In this document: positions 17,600 through 31,000 of the stretch, piece after piece
Layout of the letters: each line of letters starts with the position of its first letter
Numbering within the stretch: position 1 is the first letter of the stretch
Origin: Varroa destructor
Lineage: Eukaryota; Arthropoda; Arachnida; Mesostigmata; Varroidae
Direction: 5' to 3'
Assembly (NCBI RefSeq): GCF_002443255.2
Contig: NW_019211456.1
Span: 57,269,578-57,333,577 of the forward strand
Length of the DNA: 64,000 bases
Made by a program: the position numbers and the translations under genes
The notes under the pieces: generated by a model
Told to the model about the DNA's origin: nothing
Databases searched by the model: none
The model's input: the letters and a program-made list of their open reading frames with translations, nothing else

Positions 17600-20200
17600 A
17601 AAAATCAACACGTATAAACTACCCACTTCAGACCTTCTTCAACGCAATCGCGAGTAACAGCGATGTGCTGTAGTACTACCGATAAGCAACAAACACGATG
17701 TCACTTAAGCTAGAATCATATCGTCGGTTAGCAGCATATAGCCTTTGGCGGTCAAAAAACGGTGGCCAATACTGGTTGTAGGAGTAATTGTATTTTACCA
17801 TAGTGGTATAGCATTCCAACATGTAGCACAACAGGAAAAAAATACTTTCACTGGAATCCTGTGGCAATTCATAGCGTCAAATTTATTCCAGCTCACGCAG
17901 TCGTAAGTTGCTATTTCTAACATTATTAAATACTCAAAAAACCAACGTAAGTATGAACGTTTAATAATCGTGTAAGAGATCGATAAAAAGCAGAAGTTTT
18001 GCATTGCATGATGCTGCTATTGTGACGGTGGTAGAACATAACTTGTTAGCAAAGGGACGCGCAAACATGGCTGCAGATTATCTTAATGAATAGAATAGTT
18101 GTTTTCACTGCTGTTAGGCACAGATGTTTAATATCGTCATACCACTGAACAGCACGGGCATGATAAAGGCGCACAGAACTCCGAAGACTGGCAACGCTGC
18201 ATTGACGCCGATTTTAAATATACTGAATGCGAGAGAAAGGCCAAAATTACATAAACACCCCTGCCATATCCTTGAATGAGCAATTCATTATGTTTGATGC
18301 AAGAAATATGAATACGTTGATTAAGTTTTCTCACTGGCAGGTTTCGGAATAAAAAAGTAAAACTCAATAAAGTTTTAAATATTTATAAAGCTAAACTCCG
18401 GTGTATGGACCTCACACTGAAAAAGCTGCAAACTGCTTACGCTCACCAGTAGCTGAAACAACACTTACACAAGGCAGCTTTACCTGAATCTAAAATTGTT
18501 TAGAGTTTGAAAATCAATCAAAAAAGCTTGGCGAAGACTGCGTACATTGTTGGGCAGATTGTGGCCTGTCTTCCTTCAGATACGTTGATCTGCCAAAGCG
18601 ATAACGCGAGAGGTGTTCGCTAATCGACTTTTCTTTCGTTTTCAATATTCCGCAAGCAACGTCAGTCTCCGCCGACTGCCTTGACACCTAACCCTATGAC
18701 TATTAAGAGAATATAGATCCACATGCGCTTGCAAAATGCCACTCGAATATCTAGCACACTCAATGGCGATCACCTCTCGACTTTGTCAAATCAGTAACGA
18801 AATTCTAATAACAAATCGATTGCCTCCAAGTCATGCTTTAACGGCTGAAACGCAGGCGATATACAATAACTAGTATAAATTAATAGAACAAAATTCCAAG
18901 TCGAATCAAAAAAATCACGAATGAAGTCTTATTTGATGACCTTCTCTGTTGCGATAAGCACACTGCCACGTTGAGCAGACGACAGAGTTACTGTTCTATT
19001 ATATACGCGGTAGTCAAGTTTTGAACTGCGATGACGAATGACGGGTGAGCTGTTGGTGGAAAGTTACTAGCTGAATATTTCGTCTTGGTAGCTCATGCAA
19101 TATGGTGACCTCTAGCGTACTTTAGGTGCATCTTTTATTCGAACGACACATGGTACCATTCGTTCAGACGTATGTTTGCTGGCGGCAGTTTCTTTTTCGA
19201 GGCTTTCCTACTAAATTGATTTTGCCCATACACGTGAACTTACTTGGAAAACAACTGACTATAAAAGAAAATCGCAACGGCCTGAATTAAAGTTAGGTTT
19301 CAGTTGCACGAGCTTTATGTCTCCTGTGAGACACTATGAGTCACGTGTATTGTCCCGTATAAACAGTTGAAGCACATCTGCTAGGTAGAATTTCTTAACG
19401 AAGGATGACAGGCCTATTCCGGTACAGTTGGTAGGTTTGACATTAAAAAACCACGGTGCCACCCGGAAGTTCATCAATGGTGTCTTGCCAGATATTCTAT
19501 CAAAGAGGAAACCTAAAGAACTGCTTTGATTTTATAACGGCTTAATTTAATTATCATTTGACGAAGAGACTACGGCTAGGTACTGTGCGCTCTCTTTACT
19601 CACTTAAACTTTATCAACTTTGTTGACGATTTGGATTGAGAATTAAGCATGGCTGATTATTGAGGTTTTGTGGTTTTACTACAAGCTAAAGCAATGTCTG
19701 GGTTTTTCGCAGTTATAATTAGAAACAAAAAAGAAGAGATTTTTTTACCTAGTTTTGTATTATTTCCAAAGCAGCTTGGAAACATACAGCGACATAAGTA
19801 AGTTCCTACGTTAGTAGCGCTGACAAGCTCCGCTGCGGGGGGCCTCTAAACCGACAGATATAGTAATGCAATTTCGAAGGCGCACGGATTGATAAGCAAG
19901 TACATTTAATCTTCTGGGGGCCATTCAACTGCTTGTCAGCTCGCTTAGGGCCTAGTCTACAGAGCACTATGTTGTCCCGGGGCTATTTATAGGGTAGCTA
20001 TATACTTGAATACCCAGGACAGTATTCGTAAAGGCCAAAAGTTTCAAGAACATTAAGAAGAGAGCTTTTATTTAAAACTAAAATACAATTACATAAGGAC
20101 TCGTAACGAATACAAAAATGATTCAATCAAAATGTACTCTAGAGAGAGAGAGAGAGTAAAAAAGATATAGATATACGTATATGCCACTATTGCGACAACA
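17600..20200. other. Intergenic or 5' region of the - strand gene, no clear gene
   Basis: Upstream exons and the promoter of the - strand gene are expected here, but none could be fixed. Short - strand frames (for example 18137-18367, and about 18640-18775) are within chance length. A GA run lies at 20141-20156. Confidence 0.4.
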
Positions 20201-20964
20201 GGGAAAAACATAACAAGCGTTGTCTTACGATGGTATATTCTATTGCGAAGGACCTGTCAGATCGTCAGCAAGTAAAGAGCAATTTTGCGTGGATAGACGA
20301 TATTATATACTTTTCTTAGTGAAAAGTATCTTCGACGTTGTATTTAATTCGGAGTCTTTTGGTGCCGCCCTCTGTACAAGCCTTCAGAATGATATTAGGA
20401 TATATTATATTTCAAAGATGGCACCGGATTGCCATAAATAGGTCTACTATTTATTTGAGCACATCTCCTATCATGAAGCTGCCCCTAGAATGTGGTCTGA
20501 CAGCAGAAGTTGACGAAGTTGGATCAGTCTTATTTGGGAACGCTTGGAGAAATGGGTGAGGTACGGTCGATGCCGCGGAAAGAAGCCTTTTTACCGACAA
20601 ATATAAAAAACCATACCCAGATTTATTATTTTGAGTTACTTTGTGGGTCTGAACTAAACCAAAGATTTCACTGTTGCGTTAGAAGAGGTCAAAAACCCAC
20701 GTCTACGTGTAGCCGCAGCCCATCAGGGAGTTCGTTTTCTAAGGTCTATGGAAAAAAAGTCTAAGGAAATCTAAAACGTGCGAAATCTGAAGTTGCGTTT
20801 CCTCTGCTTTCAGCGACCATTTGAGTTTTAAAAAATGTATTACCAGGATGGGGTCTATAATAGGTCTCCGGGAGAACCTAGAGGGTAACGTACGTACATG
20901 TTAATCCTGGGGACAAATTGTTGTCTGGGTTTGAACTCGAGCATAGACAGACAGACAGACGGTT

Positions 20965-21036
20965 CGTTTCGTGCTGGGAGCCAGATGCTTGCCTAATGGA
21001 ATGCCAAACAGCGATACCTGGCGTAAAACTCGAAAC
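20965..21036 (+). repeat. Dispersed repeat, copy A
   Basis: This about 70-bp segment is clearly related to 47325-47390 in the same orientation: both contain a GCTGG.AGCCAG core followed by TGGAATGCC and GGCGTAAAA. Translated on the +, both read LMEC-TA-PGVK-E; on the -, both read FTPGIAV-HSIR. The conserved block suggests a fragment of an unidentified mobile element or gene family. Upstream lies an ACAG microsatellite (20946-20960). Confidence 0.6.
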
Positions 21037-21489
21037 ATAGAGCGCTTTACGATAGAGATCGCTATAGAAAATGCAGAAGCGCTGCTTTTTATCGTTACTT
21101 TCTTGCAAGTGATACTTTCCATCGTTTATCCTAATTACCTGCATCGACCGCTTCCGTACTTTAGTAGTGAAAATTAAAAGTGTTGATTATACTAATTTGC
21201 CGTATAAATGTGTCTATATAAGTATTTAACATAAATTCCGTGCTTCTTTCTTTTTTTACATGTTGTTGCGAAGTTCGTTTTAGTGACATTGTGCAGTAAA
21301 CGGAGTGGTAGCTCCAAATACAGAGGTTTTACGAAAAAAAAATGTATTTTCGACTATGTTTACCTTGCCTTTTGCTAAGGCTGAAGCCAGGGATAGTTGT
21401 GCTGCGTACTGTGGAAGCTCCTTGCTCAAGAGTGTTTAGCAAATTTCAATAATTATATCTTGAAGCTGAGTGATGCTCTCTTCATTTAG

Positions 21490-22052
21490 ACGTTCGAAGA
21501 CAATGACAGCCGTTTGATATCACCTTGGAACGAAGACAGCTACAACACAACTTGTGAAGCTAGAGAGAAAATGGACCAGGGTTATGTTACCATCGAAAAA
21601 CATTTTAAGCTTATGGAATTTACTAAAAAATTGAGAACTTGTATGCTCCTTAAAATTGAATAAAAAGCACGAAGAAAAAAGACATTTCATTGCCTCGCCC
21701 CGGACATCTTATCCGGCCCCAAGCAACACACCGACAGGAGGACAAGGTTCTACACAATTGTTACGGGCTACTGTCACTTGTCGGTATGACGAGCGAGAAA
21801 AATGTGCAAATTTGGTGCCTTTAAATACGTCGAAAGCTTCTACGACTGCTTGACGAAATGCTTGAGAAAAACAAGGTGGCCAACCGAAAGCTATTTATAA
21901 CTCAGCTGTATCGAGCGAACGAGTATATCCAATAAAAAAAGACTCAATAGACAAGGCAAAATCGTCCTTGATTACGATAATAATCTAGGTAACTCAAGGC
22001 AGAAACTGTACGAGCTGCTCGCGAAGATTTTCTCCCTTTTATTAACCACTTG
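21490..22052 (+). pseudogene. Possible decayed coding region in shifting frames
   Basis: Successive + strand segments look coding but change frame. The first (21490-21661, after an ATTTAG acceptor-like site) includes SRLISPWNEDSYNTTCEA and ends LKIE-stop. The second (21656-21853) includes RTSYPAPSNTPTGGQGS. The third and fourth (about 21808-22052) include YVESFYDCLTKCL and RQKLYELLAKIF. Overlapping frames at both junctions suggest frameshift decay of a once longer reading frame, perhaps a transposon gag-like gene, or small introns. The family is unknown and chance cannot be excluded. Confidence 0.3.
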
Positions 22053-22099
22053 ATTTATTGGTTCTTGCTAGAAACTTCTAGGTCTAGTGTTGAAGAATT

Positions 22100-22857
22100 T
22101 TGAGACTATCTTTACTGCCAAATGTGCAGTCAGTAATTTTATTTACCAATGATCGGAAGAGGTAATGTTATATGATCTAAGCTGTAAGCAAATAAGTTAA
22201 TCATTCAACAAGGCTTACGGGAAAATACTTTTCATTTACTGTTAGGTTAGGCAGCATGAGGTAGGATCCATTAAGGCACGATATGCCCACATATTACGAT
22301 ATGCCCATTATGGAGTTCTGCTCCGCAGTGTGAAGCCAGATTTTGAATGCACTAATGGCTGGCAGATCCGCGAGGTAAATTTGGCTTGAAAAAAAGGGAG
22401 ATAAATAGTAGCAATATGCCTATTGTTATCCAAAGCACACATGATAAAGTCTTTATGGCTAACATGGACATGCATGATTCTAGTACAAAGATCGGTAACA
22501 AATTCTCATTCATAACTGCGATTATCCGCTATGTGGATATACGTCGACAGCATTGTTTTTTTTTCATGATCCCGTTTTACATGTGACGGAAATTCAGTGG
22601 TTAGAACTCTAATCAAAAATTGTAATAATCATTGTCAGCATCGTTAAAATACATAGGATTAAGCTCAGATGAGTGGGGAATATTAGCTGTACAAATTAAC
22701 CTGTAAAATGTTTTTCTAATGTAACGAAAACGTCGTCATATGATAGAAGCTGAGGGAGGCAACATTTATCACACGCAGATATTTAATTCAGGTACCGAGC
22801 TATCTTCGACTAAGCTTGACAATGTGTGAGAGATATATATATATATATATATGTATA

Positions 22858-22916
<59 letters not shown>

Positions 22917-25890
22917 CAAAAGAGAGAAAAAAACAGGGCGAACTTCAAAGTTAATCGATGCGCACATTTTAATCAAAATTCTTCTTATCAGGGGCTTAAC
23001 GAAGAAATATAACGCGAGTGAATGCACGAAATATTCACAAAGACTTCAAGTGTACATCAGAAATCCCAAGAACCCGACAAATGCCCTTTGAGGACAATAA
23101 AAGTACGAAATTTGACAGATGTTACTTGTAACTCATTTTGCTTTAGAAATGAAACAGCAGGTCATCTTTGCCTAAAGCCTCTCTGACGACAAATTTTTCA
23201 TCTAAAAGGGAACCGCAGAAATAATCGTTAGTCTGCTCACGATCTGGAGGATGTGTCTGTTGAACGTAAAAGAATTCATATTCTTAGCGCGATGTCCAGC
23301 GAAGATTTCACGCCACGACATTTCTTTCAGGTAGGTGAACGCATCTCTAAAGACATTACTTTGCCTTACGATTGCATTTTTTCATGTTTTACTGCATCTC
23401 AAGACCCGTTATGAAACCGTGGATAACTGAAATATCTGAAGACCATTGGCTTCTACAAGCCGATTCGTGGAGAATTGGATGGCTAACATTTACCTTGTGA
23501 AATTTTAACAGTGGCTAGCGATAAATAGAAAATGATCAGCACCGGGAAAATTTTAGCGCAGGAAGCGTTGCTACAGGTATACGCTGTGATACCACGTAAA
23601 CCAATACTGTCAATCAGTATTACTGGCGTAGAACCCACTAGGGGCGACGTGAAATTGATTTAATTCACTATTTACCTCTATTGTTTTACCCAGTCTTTGT
23701 TAATACTGAAACTGTCTATCATCAATACCCCTGAAGTAAAATAATATATTTCCTAATGGGAATCTTTTTTGACAAAAAAAAGGCGAGCACCTCTTCCTAC
23801 TGATGATTTCGCCCATATACACAAACTACTCTTGATCCGACTTGGATTGAAATTGGGTTATTCGTTAACGATATTTCGGCAGCCGGCTAGCTCCAGCCAT
23901 CGCACAGCAACAACTTAAAAATCAATATGAATCGATTTTTTTGGTTATGTTATCCGTTGGTCTACTTAAATTTTCGCCCATCGATTTAAAACAATTCATC
24001 TATATCCGTGCAGTTGAAAAAAGATCTGTTTAACTTCGACGTAAACCTCGTTGTCGTTCCGTCTCATCATTGGCGACACGAGCTGCCACGAGTGCTTCAG
24101 TGCCCAACATAGTACTAACATAAAAGAGCTAGGCAAGCCCATGGCAACAATTTATATTCATAATGTTTGAATTGCTATGCGTGCGTTATAGTTAGAAGTA
24201 ATATGAGTTCGACATTTGGATGGACCACATCCTTGCAGTGTCTAACAGAGTTTGAGCATTCTGGGTCGTGGATCAGTTAAGCCTAAATACGAATAGAAAT
24301 ACAAGCTCTTGGATTGTAGCGGATCGTGCATACTGAACGGTAGAAGTCCCTTGATCGTAAATGAAAGAATAGTTGTTATTTTTACTGTTACTTTCGATAT
24401 TATGCTTATCAACAACGACATATTTGGAGTAGAGGCGAAAACGAATCGGTTTTGGGTAGGTGACCAGTTGTTCATTGATGAAGTGACGCTTAAGAGATAA
24501 CATAAGCATGGTTAGAAGCCTGATGCCGTTCTTTGTATGGGCGAGACAGGACATGGCGCGATGGAGGACAATTCGATTTAGATTTTCGCTTACACAGTCG
24601 AAATGATAAACAATTTCATACGCGTGAAGTACACGTATTCATTAGCACGAGTCGATGGAGCTTGTTGCCGTCGTTCACCTTTAAGTAGACTACAGTAACA
24701 AAAAGATGAATAGCAGAACAGATTGCGACATAAATATGTCAAAGGACATGCATTTAATTCGATACCACTTCAAGCAAAAAAAAAAACGGAAAAATTTCCA
24801 GAAGTTCTTTGTTCGACGTGTTCATAGCCGGAGGATAGTACCACATAATAATAAATGATGATGGGAAATGTAAACTAGGCGAAATAACAAGTGACGGTGA
24901 CACGGATCCTGCTGACTTAATTCTTTCGCTAACAGTGCGTTTCGAACCATATATATCGTAAAGCGTACATAAACAAAAAAACATTTACTTTATTTCCAAT
25001 ATGACTTTTTATATGGTTAAACACTGATCGGCAAATTAGTTGTTACCCGCAAACTAAACACCACAAAATATATACTAATGGATCTATGACAGATATATAA
25101 AAACATGTAAATATGATTAAGTCTAGTAAGTTATGTTAAAAAATACAAATATTTTCTACCCGAAGGTAACGTTTTAAACACCTTACACGTATCTTAATAA
25201 ACAGTTAGACGGAAGTAAACGATGTATATATAAGTACATTGTATATATTTTCTAAATTTAATTATTTTCCGTTTATCTACCTAGAAAATCAATTCAGTAA
25301 CATAAAACATGTACATATAGATAGTTTTTTTTTTTTTATAATATTGTCTAAGTAAGCAATCAAATGAGTCGTAGACATAATTTTGGGTCGGTGTTGTCTA
25401 AGTTTGAGTTTTTTTGTGCTGTTAGAGGAATGCTTATCTGCATGCAGAATATGGGATGAGCACGTTTAAAGGCTTATAGGTTTCGATTAGCTACTAGTTT
25501 AGTAGGATAATGGCTTGACTTTTCAGTTATATTGAAGTGAATTTTTGTGTAGCTTTTGCTTATTTTTAATTACGAGTTATTTGTTCAGAAGGGAACCCAT
25601 TACATGTTGAGACCATAAAGATGAGGGTTTTCTTTAGGTCACCAAGTGGTGGCAGTGCATTTTAGGAGTCGCATCCTGAAAACATTTTTTGAGCTTTCCT
25701 TTGGAAACTGATGAGAGGTTACGTATCCGTTTCACAGTGGACTTCGAATAAAAGTATGCCATAGGTAGAAGGTAGAGTTTTTATAAGAGTCGATTGATGA
25801 TATGTTCTTAATTTGTATCATAAGAGAAAGACGATTTTTTATTTTGGGTATTCATGTTTCATTCAAGATTAGCTTGCTATGTCATTCCTA
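22100..25890. other. Intergenic, no confident gene
   Basis: The only clear structure is the compound microsatellite at 22833-22913. A - strand frame at 23143-23283 ending in DDLLFHF-stop and a + strand ATG followed by CAG|GTAGGT (23292-23330) overlap each other and are both short. ORFs at 24242-24554 run on both strands without recognisable content. Confidence 0.5.
22833..22913. repeat. Compound TA/GA microsatellite
   Basis: TA repeats (22833-22879, with one interruption near 22853) pass directly into GA repeats (22879-22913). Confidence 0.9.
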
Positions 25891-25919
25891 CGCACCTTTA
25901 AGTATTGACGTTTGTTGGA

Positions 25920-26180
25920 GCTGAAAGTACAAATGCGCAGAAATTGATGGGGATTTCTTTACTCTGTAAAAGGAACAACGAGTGAAAAGGGGCGAGTCGG
26001 CTAAACAAACATGTCATCGCTTGCTTTGCTATACGTTTCATCATAAGATTTGTAAGAAATCCGGTTTCGACAAGCCTGGCGGTATAAGTAGGTGCTCTAG
26101 ATGCGAGGAACATCTGGTAAATTCCTCATCAAATTGGCTTTAAAAGCTCAATGAGGTTGATATAACTCATTTGACGTAGA
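25920..26180 (+). repeat. Left arm of old diverged inverted repeat
   Basis: This segment matches the reverse complement of about 27190-27445. The best-conserved block is CAGAAATTGA-GGGGATTTCTTTA (25938 pairs with 27426), and similarity continues through CGAGTCGGCTAAA, CGCTTGCTTTGC and GGTATAAGTAG. Small indels break the reading frame between copies. Arms this diverged imply an old element. Confidence 0.6.
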
Positions 26181-26438
26181 GCATTTTAAAAGGTTCTATG
26201 TACTCTTTCTAATAGCCGGGTATCGTATCGTTGACCTGTATTTATGCGACATGTATTTTGGCTATTACCAGCAAAGGCGAATAAATTAAATTTCGCTATT
26301 TTTAGCAGTACAACTCGTGAAACACTTCCATAGATAAACTCTGAGGTCATAAATCAGCTTTGACGAAAGAAATTAATTTAGACGGTATCTAAATCAGGTT
26401 GCCTAGGCTTTTGAAAACTAAAATCACAACATAATTAT

Positions 26439-26488
26439 AAATACATTTCGTCCTTTATTTTAAGTATCACAAGGGACGAAATGTATTT
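26439..26488. repeat. Hairpin, 15-bp perfect stem
   Basis: 26439-26453 and 26474-26488 are exact reverse complements, with a 20-base loop. The site lies inside the span of the older inverted repeat. Confidence 0.85.
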
Positions 26489-26648
26489 TCATAATATAAA
26501 GTTCATATTGTCTACCGAGTTCATCTAAAGTAATTTTATTCAAACAAAATAATTTGTAATTAAATTATGTTCACTATTTTCGTTATGGTGGGCTTCGTTT
26601 AACGTATCATCAAAATGCGCAATGCAACAATTTACCCTTTTATTAATA

Positions 26649-26684
26649 CAATTGAGATATCAATTTTGATTGATATCTCAATTG
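26649..26684. repeat. Hairpin, 16-bp perfect stem, near centre of old inverted repeat
   Basis: 26649-26664 and 26669-26684 are exact reverse complements around a 4-base loop. The hairpin centre (about 26667) lies within about 15 bp of the symmetry centre of the flanking diverged arms (about 26682). Confidence 0.85.
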
Positions 26685-27189
26685 AGCAGATTTGAAGAAG
26701 GCATTCGGTGGTATTAACAGAAACTTAACTTCACCGTAAAACTTATCGATTCATACTTAGCTAATAGAGGACAAGTAGTAAAAGACTCTAATGAACCATT
26801 CATTTCAATTACAGATTCTATTCTCTTTTTTCTTATTTTTCAACAAGTGGTTCTGCATTGGCACGAAGGTGTGCAACTTGATGGTGATATGATAACTGCA
26901 AAGAGATGAACCAAGAGACAATATCGCCAAACATTTGACAAGGAATCACTATTGGCTGAGTGCAAACCAACTTCTACTTCCATATAGGCAGAACTAACTT
27001 ACAAGCTTAGCTTAGACAGAACAACCAGATTAATTTAGATGTCAAATGAGCGTTTTTGCAAATATTGCAACTATTGAGCAATAATTTAGTTGAAACAATT
27101 CAAGAATTTACGGATGGCAATAATAGAAGTAAGAATTTACGGCCATATGAAACAACTGCACCATACGGGTTATATGAGTCCTGTCGAGC

Positions 27190-27445
27190 TTATAAAATTG
27201 TTCTTATAAAACTAAGAGATTTGTCAGACGTACTGGGAGTAATGAGCGACATAGTCTCTACCGTTTCATCTATATGTATCGTCAGACTCGTGAATTTCTG
27301 ATTTCCAGCAAAAGTTATAGTCGGACATATGCACGGCAAAGTGAGCGACGATACGTCTCTTTAGCCGGCTCGTCCCTTTACACTCCTTGTTCTCACCCTA
27401 TATAAAGAAATCCCCGTCAATTTCTGTGAATTTTTGCTCCCAGCT
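27190..27445 (-). repeat. Right arm of old diverged inverted repeat
   Basis: This is the reverse-complement counterpart of 25920-26180. Its + strand contains GAAATCCCCGTCAATTTCTG (27407-27426). Where the other copy reads SKEIPINFCAF, this one reads YKEIPVNFCEF, but an indel and stop codons interrupt the frame, so it is not an intact gene. Confidence 0.6.
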
Positions 27446-27552
27446 CCCAAGGTACTCCCTGACGCCTTTGATTGTTGGGAGCTTAAAACGACGTAAATTC
27501 CCGGACAGCAGTTACGGGCCAACTAGAAGATACGCAAAGCGATTTCGGCTTG

Positions 27553-27978
27553 CTATGTATACCATTCCAGTGCTCTTTTGAGAAAGAAGGCCTTGACGCG
27601 AATTGTTCGAGTTCTTGTAAAATCTTCTTGAATGATGCGTATTTCATAACCTGCAATCGGAACTATTTTGACAAGGTTATGATGGGCAAGCGGTGGGGCA
27701 ATCTGGTCACCCACGCGGCCAACACTGCCTTTTTTTTTTTGGAGGTTAAGGGCAAATGCATTATGCAGACCGGACATCATTGACTGTGCTTTGTCCGGTA
27801 CTGTGGGACTCTCACCCACTAAACTCTGGACCCCTTTATCAGCTTGGGCCATGGTTCGGGATATGCTTGATATTACTTCGAAGGCTAACACTGCCTGCCT
27901 GCCACTTTCGGTGACGTACGCAGTGAACCTTCTGCCGTCCGCAAAGAGGAGCAACAACAAGTATGGAAACCAGTTCAC
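27553..27978 (-). CDS. Doubtful open reading frame with hydrophobic start
   Basis: A 141-codon frame on the - strand lies in a locally GC-richer patch. It begins at GTG, not ATG, with NWFPYLLLLLFADG, and contains ESGRQAVLAFEVISSISR and PTVPDKAQSMMSGL before ending LEWYT-stop. No ATG precedes it in frame before a TAA. A splice acceptor (TTTGCGGACGGCAG) inside the hydrophobic stretch could instead start an exon. The opposite strand is also open in two pieces (27550-27783, 27791-28006). A T run (27730-27741) encodes the poly-Lys. The coding strand is undecided and the family unknown. Confidence 0.3.
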   Translation of the reverse strand: MNWFPYLLLLLFADGRRFTAYVTESGRQAVLAFEVISSISRTMAQADKGVQSLVGESPTVPDKAQSMMSGLHNAFALNLQKKKGSVGRVGDQIAPPLAHHNLVKIVPIAGYEIRIIQEDFTRTRTIRVKAFFLKRALEWYT

Positions 27979-28009
27979 ACCTCTATATTCAGCTCTAAAT
28001 AGTTAATCT

Positions 28010-31000
28010 AGTGTAAATCCTTGCGTTATTCCGATCAAGAATATTTATTGCGTACTCTTATTATCTGCATATGAAAAATTAGAAAATATATAATTAGAAA
28101 ATATAAAACTCATCTAGATAATTGGATCTGTAACTGTAGTAAGTAGCGGATCGGTCAAAGTCGTGATAAAAAGACGTCATTAAAAGATCCAGTCTTATTT
28201 ATATTGAAGGCCGTTTTTGCAACAGAGCCCCAAAAAACAAACTTCCCATCTATTACTAACTTGTAGTCTGCTAATGGAACTGGAAGCTGCTTGGGATGAT
28301 AATATTGTAACTACTTTTTATTTTACTGAAATGGCTCTCGAATAGGTTGATAGTTTGATTTAAGCAACACAAACGATAGTACAGTGTGGGTATGGGTTAG
28401 CTCGCATTATTTCTTCCTATGGTTAATTCCTAAATATGTAGAAGTAGCAGTGTGTACACAAAGCTCATCATTTTGGGCTAATCTAATAAGTTCTAATACC
28501 TCCAAAGTTTATGGGCTTATTATTGCAAACATCGCTTTCCCGTTCGGGTAAGCTAAAAGACCGCATTTGGACACAAATGTTATATTTATTTTTCAGTGGC
28601 CAACTATACAATTTTTTACGATTATTTTGTCATTTTTTTATTATTAATTTTTTAAGTATTTCGTCACTGGTACAAATACTTATATAGCCCAAAACTATTC
28701 ATATGTTACAATATTGCTAACTCGAACTGCAAAAATTATCTAATTTATCACAACTCGAAGACCTTCATTCGATTTCGGATCTCCAGAGTTGATTCGGTCA
28801 CGGACGTATCAATTGCGATTTCTTATTTCGCCTGATTATTCCACATTTTACCGCAATCCCCAGCACGATCATCATTATAGTCTTAAATATCAGTTGCGAG
28901 TTCTATATGAGTCAGTCCATTTTCAATATATAATATATAAACTACTGAAAATATATTATTAAATTTTCTATTGGTAGAACGTCAACAAAAACTTTTGATT
29001 TTACGTGATATATTTCAATGACTATTTAGCCTTTGTTTTGTGTTAGATCGAATTCGATAAAACTTCGTACTAAATGCTAAGTATCTGCACAGCAACTCTA
29101 GGTGGACTAAGCCCTTTATTTTAACTAATAATCAAGACAATCGATTTGTTTTCAAGTTCGAATTGTCTCGCATATTATAGATTTTTTTAAACTTGCTTCT
29201 TAATTCCGTTCACTCAACTGTGCTCTTAGCGCAACGAATTATTTCATTTATTAGTTCAATATAACTATAACGTCTTATTTTGTCTTAAACTCATTTCCTT
29301 TTTTTGGAAAGAGCAATCTATTAACCCCCTCCGTAGACTTCAATTGATGCGCTATAAATTCTTTTTCGGTTATTTCTGGGCCTATATGGTAGCGTCAGGT
29401 TTGTCCTTCTCGTTCCTTTTTTTTTATCATGTTCTTCACTTTAAAAATCTGTTCTGCACCACAATCAAAAAAACACTTGAGAACGATGCTCGCTAGGTTA
29501 GTACAAGTATACTAAATAAAAATAAAAATAACCGTGAGAAGATTTATTTATGACAATTACGGTATCCGTAAACACGTAGCGAATAAAGATGTGCCGTGCA
29601 TGGGAATTAAAGAAAAAGAATATTTTTTTTCTCTAGTAGAAAATATAGATTTTTGCTTCGGTCAATTATGGCCTCTTGTCTATCGACTTTAGTTTTCTTT
29701 TTAAAAATATCTTTTTTTTTTTTTATCACCTCAGCTTGCGAGTGCCGCAATAAGGATTTGTGAACAGTAGGCCGTTGTCCACAGTCTGCTCCTCGTCAAG
29801 GTACCATACAATTATCTCAATCTATTTGTAAGAGGGAAAAGTTACTAATACAAAACGTTTCTAGCTTCTACTTGCATAAGCGTTAGCTCTCATCTTTTGC
29901 TAGAACATGCCACATGATTCAAAAAGGCCTGAGCAAACATTCTCGTGGGACAGAATTTCAATGAATTTTGTTGGGGGGGGGGGGGGGGGTATACGGCAAG
30001 CCATTCGTCATGGCTATTAAATATCTGGACAAACTGTAACAGAAGAACTTATGAACTGTTCTTCGTGATCCACTCCTATACAACGTCGGTGAGAAACTAC
30101 AAGCTGCGCCAGAAGCCTCTTGACGATTACGGAGACTGCATTTTACATTTACTATTTAGGCAGCAATATATTTTGGCACACTATTCTAGTAAAGAGCAAA
30201 TATATAAGCTGTGTAAGATTTTTGTAGCAGAGGAACTCTAATAATATTTATACCTTTTTATAATAATATATAATAAACATACCGCACGGTATACTGTTTC
30301 GGTGGCATATAGTGAAAGTGCAATTGACCAGCGTTTAACCATCTTATTAAATCTAATCTTATAATTATATATATATATATATATAGCAGATGTATTGCAC
30401 AGTTCTGTTTTCCTATTGCAATAATTTATATCCCTGCCTTTTGCTACATTTTGCAAAAAATGTCAATTAAGGGCGCTCTACCTGTGAAAACGCTTTTACA
30501 GACACACTATAATAGTATGGATATTGACCTGGTTTTGCCTAACCACACGTAACTTAGTGACCTATTCGAGTGATATTTCCTAAGACGCTGTTTTACCTGG
30601 TCAATTATTCGTTCTGTGATAATCTATGGAGGACATCTAAAGTCAAGTAAAAAACAATTTAGATACATTTCCCTAAAACAAAGTGTAGTAAATTTACAAA
30701 ACTTCAAATGCGTTGAGTTAACCGATTTCGGAAGAAATTTAAAGGCGTTGGTTAATTTGGCCTGTGTATTCGAAACGTGATATAACTCGTATGTCCTCTC
30801 GTAAACTGTTCACGAGCTTCTGTTTAAAGCAAACATGTTTTTTTTATTAGTATTCTATAATTATTTTTTGGAGTTGTTGTCCGAGTGGTTCGCTTGCAAT
30901 CGTTTCAGCTTAACAACACAGAAACAGACGCGAACAGTCGGGAATTGTGTAAGTAGAGGTACTCTAGATAAGCTATCGCTTTGGCCTATAACTCAAACAC

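Noticed and set aside
23143..23330. - strand frame ending KDDLLFHF and an overlapping + strand ATG exon with a CAG|GTAGGT donor
   Set aside because: Each is under 50 codons, they overlap on opposite strands, and no partner exons were found.
29945..30241. 98-codon + frame containing poly-Gly from the G17 tract
   Set aside because: It spans a homopolymer, starts at ATG just before it and shows no domain. Probably chance.
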